From an uncultured Elusimicrobia bacterium (GTDB lineage: Bacteria > Elusimicrobiota > Elusimicrobia > UBA1565 > UBA9628): a stretch of 64,000 nt of DNA. Below, piece after piece: positions 38,009 through 47,777 of this stretch. Numbering within the stretch: the first letter of the stretch is position 1; each line of letters begins with the position of its first letter. The stretch lies in assembly GCA_903881545.1 (NCBI GenBank), contig CAIRTQ010000033.1:1-64000 (forward strand), in the 5' to 3' direction. The notes under the pieces were generated by a model, which was given only the letters and a program-made list of their open reading frames with translations, ran no database searches and was not told the origin of the DNA. Made by a program: the position numbers and the translations under genes.

Positions 38009-39085
38009 ATGGACCAGCGCGAAAGCTACATCGAATCAGAACTGGGAGCGCGCAGGCTGCTTCCTCAGGAGGACGAGAAGGTCGTCGCCGCGGAGCACTA
38101 TATCAGGGTGGATAAGCCTTTCCAGCCTCTTCCCGAGGCTACCAGCGCGCTGGATCGCAGCCGGATCGCGCCGAATCACGTCTTCTTCACTTGGGACATC
38201 CATTACGCCTGCAACTACAATTGCACTTATTGCAACACTCCAAAACGGGTGCAGCCGGCTGATATGTGGACCTTCCGGGAGCGCAAGAGGGTCGTGTATC
38301 CGGGATTGCGACGTTGGCTGGAGGTGTGGAGCAAGATTCACGACCTTTATGGAAGCAGCGAAATCCATATCACCGGCGGGGAGCCTTTCATTTATCCCGA
38401 TTTCCTGGAGCTTATCACCGAACTCTCCAAGATACACACCCTGGAGATCATCACGAATCTGGCCGTAGACGCCAAGGAGATTGCTGCGCATGTCACCCCC
38501 GACCGGGTGCGGATAGGGACTACTTTCCATCCCGAATTCGCCGATTTGCGCGGCTTCCTGGAAAAACATAAGGCGCTGCGGGCCGGCGGTTTCGAGACTT
38601 GGGCCAACTATGTGCTCTATCCGCCATTGTTGGCGGAGGTCCCCAATTACAAGCGTGAATTCGATGCGCTCGGCATCCCTTTCAACTTGCAGCCATATTT
38701 AGGTTGGTACAACAACAAGGAGTATCCCATGGGGTACTCCGATGAAGAGCTGTCATTTCTGAAGGCATGCTACGGCAGCGATGATATCGTCAACAAGAAG
38801 ACCATGGAATGGAAGATCGGCTCGCCTAAACGCGACATGAGAGGGCAGCCTTGCCGGATGGGCCAGATGTACGCCAAGATCTATCCGACGGGAGACGCCT
38901 ATCGGTGCTGCGCCAGCGGCGGGGCCTACATTGGTAATCTGATCGAAGGCACTTTTCAGCTGAACAGCGAACCCTTGCCCTGCGACGGCGAACATTGTCA
39001 TTGCTGGAGGGGTATGCTTGTTTCCCAGGAGGAAGGCTGGAAGCGCCATTGGGTGATTCCCCACAAACAGGCTGTCAGGGCGTGA
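38009..39085 (+). CDS. Radical SAM protein, short paralog family (RCC...CHCWRGM subtype), N-terminally extended
   Basis: FTWDIHYACNYNCTYCNTPK; ITGGEPFIYPDF; CRMGQMYAKIYPTGDAYRCCASGG; CHCWRGMLVSQ. Confidence 0.87.
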   Translation: MDQRESYIESELGARRLLPQEDEKVVAAEHYIRVDKPFQPLPEATSALDRSRIAPNHVFFTWDIHYACNYNCTYCNTPKRVQPADMWTFRERKRVVYPGLRRWLEVWSKIHDLYGSSEIHITGGEPFIYPDFLELITELSKIHTLEIITNLAVDAKEIAAHVTPDRVRIGTTFHPEFADLRGFLEKHKALRAGGFETWANYVLYPPLLAEVPNYKREFDALGIPFNLQPYLGWYNNKEYPMGYSDEELSFLKACYGSDDIVNKKTMEWKIGSPKRDMRGQPCRMGQMYAKIYPTGDAYRCCASGGAYIGNLIEGTFQLNSEPLPCDGEHCHCWRGMLVSQEEGWKRHWVIPHKQAVRA

Positions 39086-39119
39086 ATCCCCGGCCAGTTC
39101 GTCGCGGTGCAGGGACCGT

Positions 39120-40505
39120 ATGAAGATTGCTCTGGTCCTGGCGCCCAACTTGTTTAAGCGCGGCCCTCTGATAGGATTGGCCTACCTGGACGCCTATCTC
39201 AAGGCGCATGATTTCGAGGTTGAGATTTTCGATCTGAACACCGAGATCCAGGTACCGCACGAGGGCGATGAGACTCTGTGGGGCCAGAAGGAGTTCGTAG
39301 ACGACCTCATGTCCGCGAACCAAGGTGCTTGGGACCTGCTGGCCCGCAAGGTGTTGCGGTCCGGCGCCGAGGTCATCGGATTCTCCGCATGGGCGAGCAC
39401 CAGCTTTGCCTCCTTGGGCCTCGCGAGGATCATGAAGCGTGAGGATCCCAAGAGGCTGGTCGTCTTTGGAGGGCCACAATGCAGCTTCTTCCCCGATGAG
39501 TTGCTCTCCGACGGGAGCGTGGATGCGCTGGTCTTCGGCGAAGGCGAGGCAACCCTTCTGGAACTGGCGCGTCAGTATCGGGCGCAGGGCAGAGTCGAGT
39601 CCTGTCCGGGCGCGGCTACCAGACATGACGGCGCGGCCACCCCGGCCACCTTCAGGCCGGAAATCCCGGATTTGGACGCACTGCCCTTCCCCGATTTCTC
39701 CGGATTCCCACTAAAGAAATACTATTTTCCCAACCATCTTCCCATCACTTTCTACCGGGGCTGCGCTAGGCGCTGCGTGTTCTGTAACTCTGCCTCAATA
39801 TGGAAGAAGTTCCGCTCGCGTTCGGCACGGAACATCTTCCGCGAAATGCTCCATCAGAAGAGTCTTTATCCCAATCTCGAGAAGTTCGAGGTGGACGATA
39901 CCGCTCTGAACCTGGATCTGAATGTGATCTCCGAGTTGTGCGACCTGATGTCGGCCCATGATTTTAAAATCCGCTGGGGAGGCGCCGCCATAATTCATCC
40001 GGACCTCGGGCCGGAACTGCTGCGCAAGATGGGGCGAGCCGGATGCAACAGCCTGGCCTATGGTTTGGAAAGTGGCTCGCAGGTGGTGATCGATGGGATG
40101 CGGAAGGGCTTTAGGATCGATGCCGCCGAAAGGAATGTCAGGGATACCCATGATGCCGGTATAGGGGTCGACCTGAATATCGTTATCGGCTTTCCGGGCG
40201 AAACGGAGAGAGAGTTTCAAGAAACCTGTGCCTTCATTCAACGCAATAGGGAATTCATTTCCTTCGTGAGTTTTCCCAGCGAATGTTGGGTAGGCAACGA
40301 CACGTACCTGCACACCCACCCGGAGGATTTCGGGATCGTGCTTGGGGAGTCCGGGCACATGTGGCGTTCTCAAGACGGGACCAATACCCATGAGGTGCGG
40401 CAAGACAGGATCCGCAGGTTCAACGGTATGGTTTCATCCCTCGGGCTCTCCCAGCACAACTACGCTACAGAAGCGGCAAAGCGGCAAGGAGCGGCGCGCC
40501 TATGA
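39120..40505 (+). CDS. B12-binding domain radical SAM protein
   Basis: KIALVLAPNLFKRGPLIGLAYLDAYLKAHDFEVEIFDLN; YRGCARRCVFCNSASIW; GLESGSQVVIDGMRKG; WRSQDGTNTHEVRQDRIRRF. Confidence 0.9.
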   Translation: MKIALVLAPNLFKRGPLIGLAYLDAYLKAHDFEVEIFDLNTEIQVPHEGDETLWGQKEFVDDLMSANQGAWDLLARKVLRSGAEVIGFSAWASTSFASLGLARIMKREDPKRLVVFGGPQCSFFPDELLSDGSVDALVFGEGEATLLELARQYRAQGRVESCPGAATRHDGAATPATFRPEIPDLDALPFPDFSGFPLKKYYFPNHLPITFYRGCARRCVFCNSASIWKKFRSRSARNIFREMLHQKSLYPNLEKFEVDDTALNLDLNVISELCDLMSAHDFKIRWGGAAIIHPDLGPELLRKMGRAGCNSLAYGLESGSQVVIDGMRKGFRIDAAERNVRDTHDAGIGVDLNIVIGFPGETEREFQETCAFIQRNREFISFVSFPSECWVGNDTYLHTHPEDFGIVLGESGHMWRSQDGTNTHEVRQDRIRRFNGMVSSLGLSQHNYATEAAKRQGAARL

Positions 40506-41989
40506 AGATCACCCTGGTGTTATGCCCGAGTTGGGGGATCGAAACGCCTCACCTGGGGATCGCGTTGCTGTCGGCTAACCTTAGAAAGAATGGCTTCGCC
40601 GTGGCTGTGCTGGATCTTAACATTAGATTTCATAACCGGCACAAGGAAGAAGGCCTCTGGAAGTCGGAGGAAGACGTGCATTGGGAGGATCCCCAATCGT
40701 TGAACCGCTTCGTCCAGGAGAATTCCGCCCTCCTTGACTCATTCGCCGATGAGATCCTTGCCACCGGTTCGGAGGTGATAGGATTCTCGGTCTACAGCAC
40801 CACGCAACGGCTTTCCTTGGAACTGGCCCGCCGCATCAAGAGCAAGGACAAAGCCAAGACCATCGTATGCGGCGGACAGATGTGCTATCCCCAGGCCCGA
40901 GCGATGAGTCTCATTCGTGAGGAATCCGTGGATGCCGTGGTCTTGGGCGAGGGTGACGAGGTCATTGTGAGCCTCATGCGCAAGATGGCCGAATCCGGCA
41001 AGCCCGACCATTGCCTCGGCGTGTTATGGAAGGAAAACGGGACAGTCCGTTCCGGAGGCCTGGCGCCCGCCATTGCCGATTTGGACGGCTTGCCTTGTCC
41101 TGATTTCAGTGATTTCAATCTTCGGGACTACGGCAACCCGACACAACTCCCCATGCTCGCCAGCCGAGGCTGCCCGTATCCCTGCGCGTTCTGCAATACC
41201 AAGCTTTTCTGGGGCAAGCACCGTTCCTTGAGCGGCGAGCGGATGTTCCGCGAGGTCCTCCATGATTTGGATTTATATCCGGAGGTGCATTTCATCACCC
41301 TTAATGATCACACGGTCAATGCCGACATGGAGGCTTTTTCCCATTTTGTGGATCTGGCCACGGAACTCAAGGAGAAGAATGGCCACCTGAAAAAGAATTA
41401 CGCCCGGTTGGGATGGAAGGGCGCCGCTGTCATCCGAGAGGAAATGACGAAGGAGTTGATGGAGAGAGTCAAGCGTTCCGGCTGCATCGAGCTGGAATAT
41501 GGTGTCGAGAGCGCCTCGGACAAGGTCAGGAGGATCATGCGAAAGCCTCCGAAGGACATGGGGACGTTAGAAAGGGTGATAAGGGATACCGCCGAGGCAG
41601 GCATCGACGTGCGCGCCAATTTTATGTTCGGATTCCCCGGGGAGACGGTCGAGGATTTCGAACAGACGCTGGAATTCCTGCGCAGGAATAAGGATTATTT
41701 CAGGCAGGTGCATCCCAGTGAGACCTTTTGCCATATCGATCCTGATACATACATGTACAACCATCCGCAGGAATTCGGAATCACTAACTTCCTTACGAAT
41801 TCCCTCTATTGGGAGTCCGCCGAGGATTTGCAGAACATTTATCCCGAAAGATTGAGGCGGCATCAGGTGTTTTGCGATCTGGCGAGTTCTTTGAATATTC
41901 CCCTTAGTCCGGGCGGGCTCAAGATCCGGCTGTATAAACAGCACTTTCTGGATGAGTACTTCAAATACAAGGAGCGGGCCGCAGGTTAA
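40502..41989 (+). CDS. B12-binding domain radical SAM protein
   Basis: KITLVLCPSWGIETPHLGIALLSANLRKNGFAVAVLDLN; ASRGCPYPCAFCNTKLFW; GVESASDKVRRIMRK; ATGA overlap with 39120 gene. Confidence 0.9.
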   Translation: MKITLVLCPSWGIETPHLGIALLSANLRKNGFAVAVLDLNIRFHNRHKEEGLWKSEEDVHWEDPQSLNRFVQENSALLDSFADEILATGSEVIGFSVYSTTQRLSLELARRIKSKDKAKTIVCGGQMCYPQARAMSLIREESVDAVVLGEGDEVIVSLMRKMAESGKPDHCLGVLWKENGTVRSGGLAPAIADLDGLPCPDFSDFNLRDYGNPTQLPMLASRGCPYPCAFCNTKLFWGKHRSLSGERMFREVLHDLDLYPEVHFITLNDHTVNADMEAFSHFVDLATELKEKNGHLKKNYARLGWKGAAVIREEMTKELMERVKRSGCIELEYGVESASDKVRRIMRKPPKDMGTLERVIRDTAEAGIDVRANFMFGFPGETVEDFEQTLEFLRRNKDYFRQVHPSETFCHIDPDTYMYNHPQEFGITNFLTNSLYWESAEDLQNIYPERLRRHQVFCDLASSLNIPLSPGGLKIRLYKQHFLDEYFKYKERAAG

Positions 41990-42219
41990 CCTGAATTTGA
42001 GGAGGGGCATCCTCCATGATTTTAACTAGCCAGGGATAACACCAGCCGCCCGCAAATACTGGGTCTTGTTGCATTTGAGTTTTCCTAACGGTCCTGCTCC
42101 TCGAATCGTAATCAAAATGTTGACTGCGGAAAATTTCATAGGTATGATTGTTTTAGGAATAGGATCTGCGCTGTGAGGACTCGAACCCGGGATCGGAGAC
42201 GGGGATATAGGAGAGCCAA

Positions 42220-43128
42220 ATGAGAATGGAGACGGGAAAGAGAATAGCAGGCGCGTGTTCAATTCTGATCGCGGGGGGCTTCCTCGCCGGCTGCGAGACC
42301 ATGAAGGTGGCGGGCGTGTCGAAGTCGTCGGAATCCGAGAAGAACGCCCTTGTAAAAAAGGTGCTGACCTACAGCGTGGCGCATTACATGTATAACATCG
42401 CGTCGGGCCAGCAGATGTGGGGCGACCCCAAGTTGGACCATGCCGCCCTGAAGAAGGTGAAGAAGGTCGCGATCCTGCGCTTCGGCGTGCAGTCCTACTC
42501 CGGCACAACCGAAACCGGAGGAAACGGCGTGAACTTCACATACACCGCCTCCTTTGATGGTAATTGGCAACCGTTCGCGGGAAAGGCTTACGACCAGATG
42601 AAGACGGCGTTCGAACAGAACGGTATCGATGTCATTCCCGCCGACGCGGTCACGTCGAACGCCGCCTATAAGGCCTTCGAGATCGACAAGCCGGCCGGGT
42701 ATCAGTTCACCGCCTACGCGCTGAGGGACTTTGCCCCGGCCACGAGCTACGTCAGGAAGGGGCTCGGTTTTGGAGCGAAGGAGTACTCGATCGGGAATGC
42801 GACCCGGTTCCAAAAACTGGGGAAGGCGCTGGGCGTTGACGCCGTCATGCTGATCGTGGGCGATATAGGGCTCGATGCGAGTGGGGTCTTGTGGTTCAGC
42901 AAGCTGCACGCCAAGCTTCCCGGCTACGGCGGGAAGCCCGACCATGGGCTGATGGTGGACATGTTCTCGGCGGACGAGCCCAAGCTGATCTGGAGCGCGT
43001 GTACCAAGAAGGACATAGTTGTGCCGATCACGTCGAAGAAGGACCTCATGAACGACTTCCTCAACAGCTACAATGAGGTGGCGCAACTCGTCGCCCATAA
43101 ACTGAAGCTGGACATGGACAGTAACTAG
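42220..43128 (+). CDS. Predicted lipoprotein (CsgG/LpoB-like fold possible)
   Basis: Signal peptide with lipobox (SILIAGGFLAGCETM); KKVAILRFGVQSYSG...YDQMKTAFEQNGIDVIPADAV. Confidence 0.65.
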   Translation: MRMETGKRIAGACSILIAGGFLAGCETMKVAGVSKSSESEKNALVKKVLTYSVAHYMYNIASGQQMWGDPKLDHAALKKVKKVAILRFGVQSYSGTTETGGNGVNFTYTASFDGNWQPFAGKAYDQMKTAFEQNGIDVIPADAVTSNAAYKAFEIDKPAGYQFTAYALRDFAPATSYVRKGLGFGAKEYSIGNATRFQKLGKALGVDAVMLIVGDIGLDASGVLWFSKLHAKLPGYGGKPDHGLMVDMFSADEPKLIWSACTKKDIVVPITSKKDLMNDFLNSYNEVAQLVAHKLKLDMDSN

Positions 43129-43598
43129 GTTTTTGAGTGGGGCTTTGCGTCTCTTGGCCCGACTGGTGCTCGCCGGTCCCAAGTTCGGGGGCCGACGAGC
43201 GGATGGTGATTGCTGATTCCGTCAGCGCGCAAGAACTTATTGCGATACTACGGAGCGTTGGGGCTGAACTTGCCGCTGCGGTCTATGGTTGTAGCTGTAG
43301 ACGTTGTGGATAAGGCGCAAAACTTGGGATTCATGCGAATCCCGAAGGGAGGGAATCGGCAGGACGATGGCATTGGACCGTCTCTGAGGGTGAAAGTCAC
43401 CCCGAGGGACGAGAATGTCGTGCGGTAGCCATCCGGCGAGCCGCAGGACACCCGCAAACCGGAAGATTTTTTCGTGGGCCGGAATCTTCCTTGGTCATCT
43501 TTAGCACGATTACGACTTACGTGATCTTTTGGGAGAAGCCCAGGGGCCTTCTTGCGAGAGAGTCAATTTTATATAATTCCAAAACCCTCCCCTATTCA

Positions 43599-44393
43599 AT
43601 GGATACTCCCCTCGCTAGCATCGTCATTCTGACCCATAATGATGTGGAGTATTTTAGGGAATGCTTGGCCAGCGTCCGGGCCCGTACCGACGTGCCGTAT
43701 GAGGTCATCGTGGTCGACAACTCGTCCACCGGCGCGGCCGTGTCCGCTCTCGGGCGCCTCTGCCGGGGCCCGAACATCCGGCTGATTCGCAACGCGGAGA
43801 ACCGCTTCTTCGCCGCGGGGAATAATCAGGGTATACGCGCCGCGCGCGGGCGGTACGTGGTGCTGCTGAACGCCGACGCCGTCGTCGGTCTGCAGTGGCT
43901 TTCCCGGCTCATCGCCTGGGCGCAGGCTGACCCTGAGGTTGGCCTCGTAGCCCCCGTGACCAACAGCGCTTCGGGATTGCAATATATCGCGGCGCCCGGC
44001 TATCACGGTGTCGCTGATTTCGCGAAGTTCTCTTGGGCCTGGGCCCAGGTGCACGCCGGGCGCAGCCGCGAGGCGCATCGGCTCATCGCGTTCTGCCTGC
44101 TGATCAAGCGCGAGGTCATCGATTGCGTCGGGTTGCTCGATGAACGCTTCGGACCGGGCGGCTACGAGGACTACGACTACTGCTTGCGCGTGCGCCAAGC
44201 GGGGTTCAAGCTCTTGCTGGCCGAAGATGTCTTCGTGCACCATTACGGCGCTAAGGGCTATGAGGGCATGGACTACTCCCACCACCGCAGGATTAACCGG
44301 GAGATTCTGGCGCGAAAATGGTCCCAATTCGTGCTGCACGCCCTTGACGACGTGGATAAGGCCATCGAGAATCTGCGGGCGGTCCCGCGATGA
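43599..44393 (+). CDS. Family 2 glycosyltransferase
   Basis: ASIVILTHNDVEYFRECLASVRARTDVPYEVIVVDNSSTG; FAAGNNQGIRAARGRYVVLLNADAVV; FGPGGYEDYDYCLRVRQAGFKL. Confidence 0.85.
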   Translation: MDTPLASIVILTHNDVEYFRECLASVRARTDVPYEVIVVDNSSTGAAVSALGRLCRGPNIRLIRNAENRFFAAGNNQGIRAARGRYVVLLNADAVVGLQWLSRLIAWAQADPEVGLVAPVTNSASGLQYIAAPGYHGVADFAKFSWAWAQVHAGRSREAHRLIAFCLLIKREVIDCVGLLDERFGPGGYEDYDYCLRVRQAGFKLLLAEDVFVHHYGAKGYEGMDYSHHRRINREILARKWSQFVLHALDDVDKAIENLRAVPR

Positions 44394-45538
44394 ATAAGTG
44401 CCGCAGCGAGGATGGGACGGGCCATGCCCCGGAGAAGGCGGCGGCCGCGCCGCGGAAAACCAATCCCTTCGTCGCGGACAAGATTCTTGGGCATGTGGAT
44501 CGCGTCAGGGACTGGCTCGTCAGCGGCCGTTCGCGGCCCATCACTGTCGAATTTGACTTGACCAACCGGTGCAACCAGGGCTGTCCGCGCTGCTTCGGCT
44601 TTCATCCTAAGCGTGGCGCGTCCCAGATGGCCTTGGAGGATGCCCGGCGTATCCTCCGTCAGGTCCAGGCCCTGGGCGCGCGCGGAGTGACCTTCACTGG
44701 GGGCGGCGATCCCTTGGTGAGTCCCATCGTGATCCCCGTCCTACGTTTCGCGCGCGAACTGGGCCTGGACCTGGGATTTATTACCAATGCCGCCGCCCTG
44801 ACCGAGGAGTCTGCCCGGGTGGTCTTGGAATGTTGCCAGTGGGTTCGGGTGAGCCTTGATGCGGCGAGTCCGGAAATCTATAAGTTGACGCACGGCATGG
44901 ACGGCCCTGACTGGCGCGCGGTGCTGGAAAACATGAGGTTACTGCTGAAGCTTAAGCAGCAGGCGAGCCTGGCTTGCACCGTGGGGATTGGGTTTCTCAC
45001 CAGCGCCGAGAGCCGGCAGGATATACTTTCTTTTGCGGCCTTAGGCCGGGAATTGGGGGTGGACTATGTCCAGTACCGACCTTTGCTGCGTCGTTTCGGA
45101 GAGGCCGAACTAAATTACTCGGATCCGGCTGTTTTGGCGAGCATCCGTCGTGCCCGGGAGTTCGCGCATGATGGCTTCCAGGTCGTTGATTCCGAGCATA
45201 AATACCGTCTCATCCAGGAAGGGGACTGGCGCAGGACTTACGCGCAATGTTATGGCCAGAATTTTGCGACCGTGGTGGCGGCTGATAGCCGGATGTATAT
45301 TTGCTGCCATATGCGAGGGGTGGAGAAATACTGCATAGGGGACCTCTCCCGCCAGAGTCTGGAAGAAATATGGGACTCTCCTAGGCGCCAAGAGGTGGCT
45401 GCCACCGTGGATTTCCGGGACTGCCCCCCGTTGTGCCGTTGCGACAGTTTTAACCATATCCTCTGGCGCCTGCGGCAGGAAGGCTTGGAGCCGCCGGTTT
45501 CGGCGACCACCTTGCAACGGCATCCGAACTTCATCTAG
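44390..45538 (+). CDS. SPASM-type radical SAM protein
   Basis: VEFDLTNRCNQGCPRCFGF; TFTGGGDPLVSPIV; YICCHMRGVEKYCIGDLSRQSLEEIWDSPRRQEVAATVDFRDCPPLCRCDSFN. Confidence 0.87.
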   Translation: MNKCRSEDGTGHAPEKAAAAPRKTNPFVADKILGHVDRVRDWLVSGRSRPITVEFDLTNRCNQGCPRCFGFHPKRGASQMALEDARRILRQVQALGARGVTFTGGGDPLVSPIVIPVLRFARELGLDLGFITNAAALTEESARVVLECCQWVRVSLDAASPEIYKLTHGMDGPDWRAVLENMRLLLKLKQQASLACTVGIGFLTSAESRQDILSFAALGRELGVDYVQYRPLLRRFGEAELNYSDPAVLASIRRAREFAHDGFQVVDSEHKYRLIQEGDWRRTYAQCYGQNFATVVAADSRMYICCHMRGVEKYCIGDLSRQSLEEIWDSPRRQEVAATVDFRDCPPLCRCDSFNHILWRLRQEGLEPPVSATTLQRHPNFI

Positions 45539-46609
45539 GTGGGGGCCTTGAAGCTAAGCATTGTCATCATCAGTCACCGTCCGGAACTGCTGCGGTGCTG
45601 TCTGGACAGCCTGGACCTTTCGGGCTGCGAAACGACTGAGATACTGGTTTTTCTCAACGGCCAAGACGAGGGCGTCGGCCGCCTGCGCGCCGAGTTGGAG
45701 GCCCGCTGGCCTCATGTGACGGTACGGGATGTTCCGCGTATCTCCCGGGGCGCGGCGCGCAATCTGGCGGTGGGGCAGACGCACGGGGAAATCCTCTATT
45801 TCCTTGACGACGACGTGGTTGCGCCCCCAGGCTTCTGCCGGAGGGTGGTGGAGAAATTCGAGCGGAACCCTGAGCTTTGCTACGGTGGCGGCCCTAACCT
45901 TTGCGCGCCGGGCGCCACGGCATTCCAGGCCGCGGTGGATGCGGCGCTGAATTCGCCCTGGGGTGCGGGACCTATGAGGGTGCGCTACCGTTCGGGAGGC
46001 CGAGAGCGGTTGCTGGACTCTTGGGGCTTCATGCTTTGCAACCTGGGAGTGCGGCGCCGGATCTTCGCTGAGGACGGACTCGCATTCCCCGAATCCTGCG
46101 TGAGCGCGGAGGAGAACCTCCTGCTCTATCGCGCGCAAAGGCGGCATGGCCGCGGCTTCTTCAGTCCGGAATTATATGTCTATCATGTTCGCCGCCGGGA
46201 CATAGGTGGCTTCTGCCGCCAGGCTTTCCAGTGCGGCGTCGGCCGCATGCAAGTAACGCTCATGGAGCCGGGGTCCCTGCAATGGGTGACGCTACTGCCG
46301 CCTTTCGGGCTGGTCCTTCTAATCTTGCTTTGTCTGGACCTGCGCACGACCGCGGCGGGGGCGCTGCTGGCTCTCTATTCCGGGTTTTGTGTCGGCGCCG
46401 CGGTGCCTCTGCTGCGGACGGCGCGTGGCCTGGCGGCAGCCATGCGGTTGCCCTGGGTGCTGGGGTTGGGTCATCTCTGCTACGCGGTGGGGATGCTGGC
46501 CGGCATCGCGCGTTGCCGCTCGGCCCGGGGCATCATCGCTCCGGTTTGTCTCCCCAGAACCCGGGCCAGCCTTCCTGGCGCGCCGCTGCGCCCCGCCGCG
46601 AATGAATGA
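45539..46609 (+). CDS. Family 2 glycosyltransferase with C-terminal TM segments
   Basis: GTG start; LSIVIISHRPELLRCCLDSL; EILYFLDDDVVAPPGFC; C-terminal hydrophobic region. Confidence 0.8.
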   Translation: MGALKLSIVIISHRPELLRCCLDSLDLSGCETTEILVFLNGQDEGVGRLRAELEARWPHVTVRDVPRISRGAARNLAVGQTHGEILYFLDDDVVAPPGFCRRVVEKFERNPELCYGGGPNLCAPGATAFQAAVDAALNSPWGAGPMRVRYRSGGRERLLDSWGFMLCNLGVRRRIFAEDGLAFPESCVSAEENLLLYRAQRRHGRGFFSPELYVYHVRRRDIGGFCRQAFQCGVGRMQVTLMEPGSLQWVTLLPPFGLVLLILLCLDLRTTAAGALLALYSGFCVGAAVPLLRTARGLAAAMRLPWVLGLGHLCYAVGMLAGIARCRSARGIIAPVCLPRTRASLPGAPLRPAANE

Positions 46610-46628
46610 GGATCGGGCACTGCCCCAG

Positions 46629-47777
46629 CTACGGCCGGCGCAGGGCTCTATGGTGCTCCTGGACGATTTGTCCGTCGCACTTGTGCCGATGATCCACGTG
46701 CGCTTCCCAATCATTGATGCTGGTGGCATTATGGCGTTGACAGGTCCCTAGGCAGCCGCCACCAGCCCGCAAGCTGCGTCGGATGGCGCGGTAGGCGGGT
46801 CCGTTCCAAATTTCCGCGAAGCTCTTATCGGCCAGCGATTCCTTGAAAGATCCAATCAAATCGCAGGGTAGTATCCTGCCTTCGGGATCCACCACCACCT
46901 GGTGCCACGGCTCGTTGCACCGGGCCGGCGTCCGGGCCGGTGCCGGCCCTTCACCGAACTTTTGCGGGAGGCTGATCTCCATGCCCACCTCCTGTGCCAC
47001 GCTGCGCGCCTCGTCTATGGCGCGGTTGGCCAAGTCCTGCTTGAAGTAGAGCGAAAGGTATTTCTGTGCTGCTTCGCAGATGAAGAAGTAGGTGGCCAGT
47101 ACCCTGTCCGCCCCCAGTTCCTTGGCCAAGCGCACGAAATCCGGCAGCTTGTCCGCATTGAGCGTGGTCATCACGAATTTGAAGTGCACCCGTACTTGGT
47201 CCGTGCCTTGGCGCATCTCCATGAGTTGTTTGATGTTCTTCATGACTCGCTCAAAGGACCAGTACCTCATCATGAGTTCGTGCGTCGACTGGTCGGGCGC
47301 GTGGAGGGACAGCTGGAGCGTGTAGCGGCTTGCCGAGTTCACTATCAGGTCGCATTTCTCATGCGTGAGATACGAGGCGTTGGTGGCGATGCGTTTCTCT
47401 ACATGCGGGAATCGGCCATTGAGATAGCCCAAGAGCGCGGGCGCCTCGGATAGCCCCAATACCTCGCCCGAACCAGAGAAGGTCAGCGTCGCCGCGCGTT
47501 GGAGGACCGGCGTCATCGATGAGTCGAATCGAGCCAGCCAGTCGTCCAACCGGAACGACTCGAAGCCGTCGCCTTGGGAGCAGAACACGCAGCCAGCGTT
47601 GCAGGGCGCATGGATCTGAAGACGCACTGTCTGCGGCGTGCTGGCCAAGATGATGCGGCCGGCTTCGTGCTCCTGCCGGTTGAGATCCACATTCTCCGTT
47701 TGGAGCTGTTCGAGCCGGCGACGCCGCCGGCCGGCGGCGGGCTCGGGCGATCGGGCGGCGGAGGGCATGGCCTTCAT
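46629..47777 (-). CDS. SPASM-type radical SAM protein with SGSGE motif
   Basis: LQIHAPCNAGCVFCSQGDGFESF; TFSGSGEVLGLSEAP; CNEPWHQVVVDPEGRILPCDLIGSFKESLADKSFAEIWNGPAYRAIRRSLRAGGGCLGTCQRHN. Start trimmed from the track ORF. Confidence 0.86.
   Translation of the reverse strand: MKAMPSAARSPEPAAGRRRRRLEQLQTENVDLNRQEHEAGRIILASTPQTVRLQIHAPCNAGCVFCSQGDGFESFRLDDWLARFDSSMTPVLQRAATLTFSGSGEVLGLSEAPALLGYLNGRFPHVEKRIATNASYLTHEKCDLIVNSASRYTLQLSLHAPDQSTHELMMRYWSFERVMKNIKQLMEMRQGTDQVRVHFKFVMTTLNADKLPDFVRLAKELGADRVLATYFFICEAAQKYLSLYFKQDLANRAIDEARSVAQEVGMEISLPQKFGEGPAPARTPARCNEPWHQVVVDPEGRILPCDLIGSFKESLADKSFAEIWNGPAYRAIRRSLRAGGGCLGTCQRHNATSINDWEAHVDHRHKCDGQIVQEHHRALRRP

Noticed and set aside
43572-43577. TATAAT upstream of the GT2 gene at 43599
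   Set aside because: Plausible -10 box, but the -35 is poor and the distance to the ATG is short; too weak to list.
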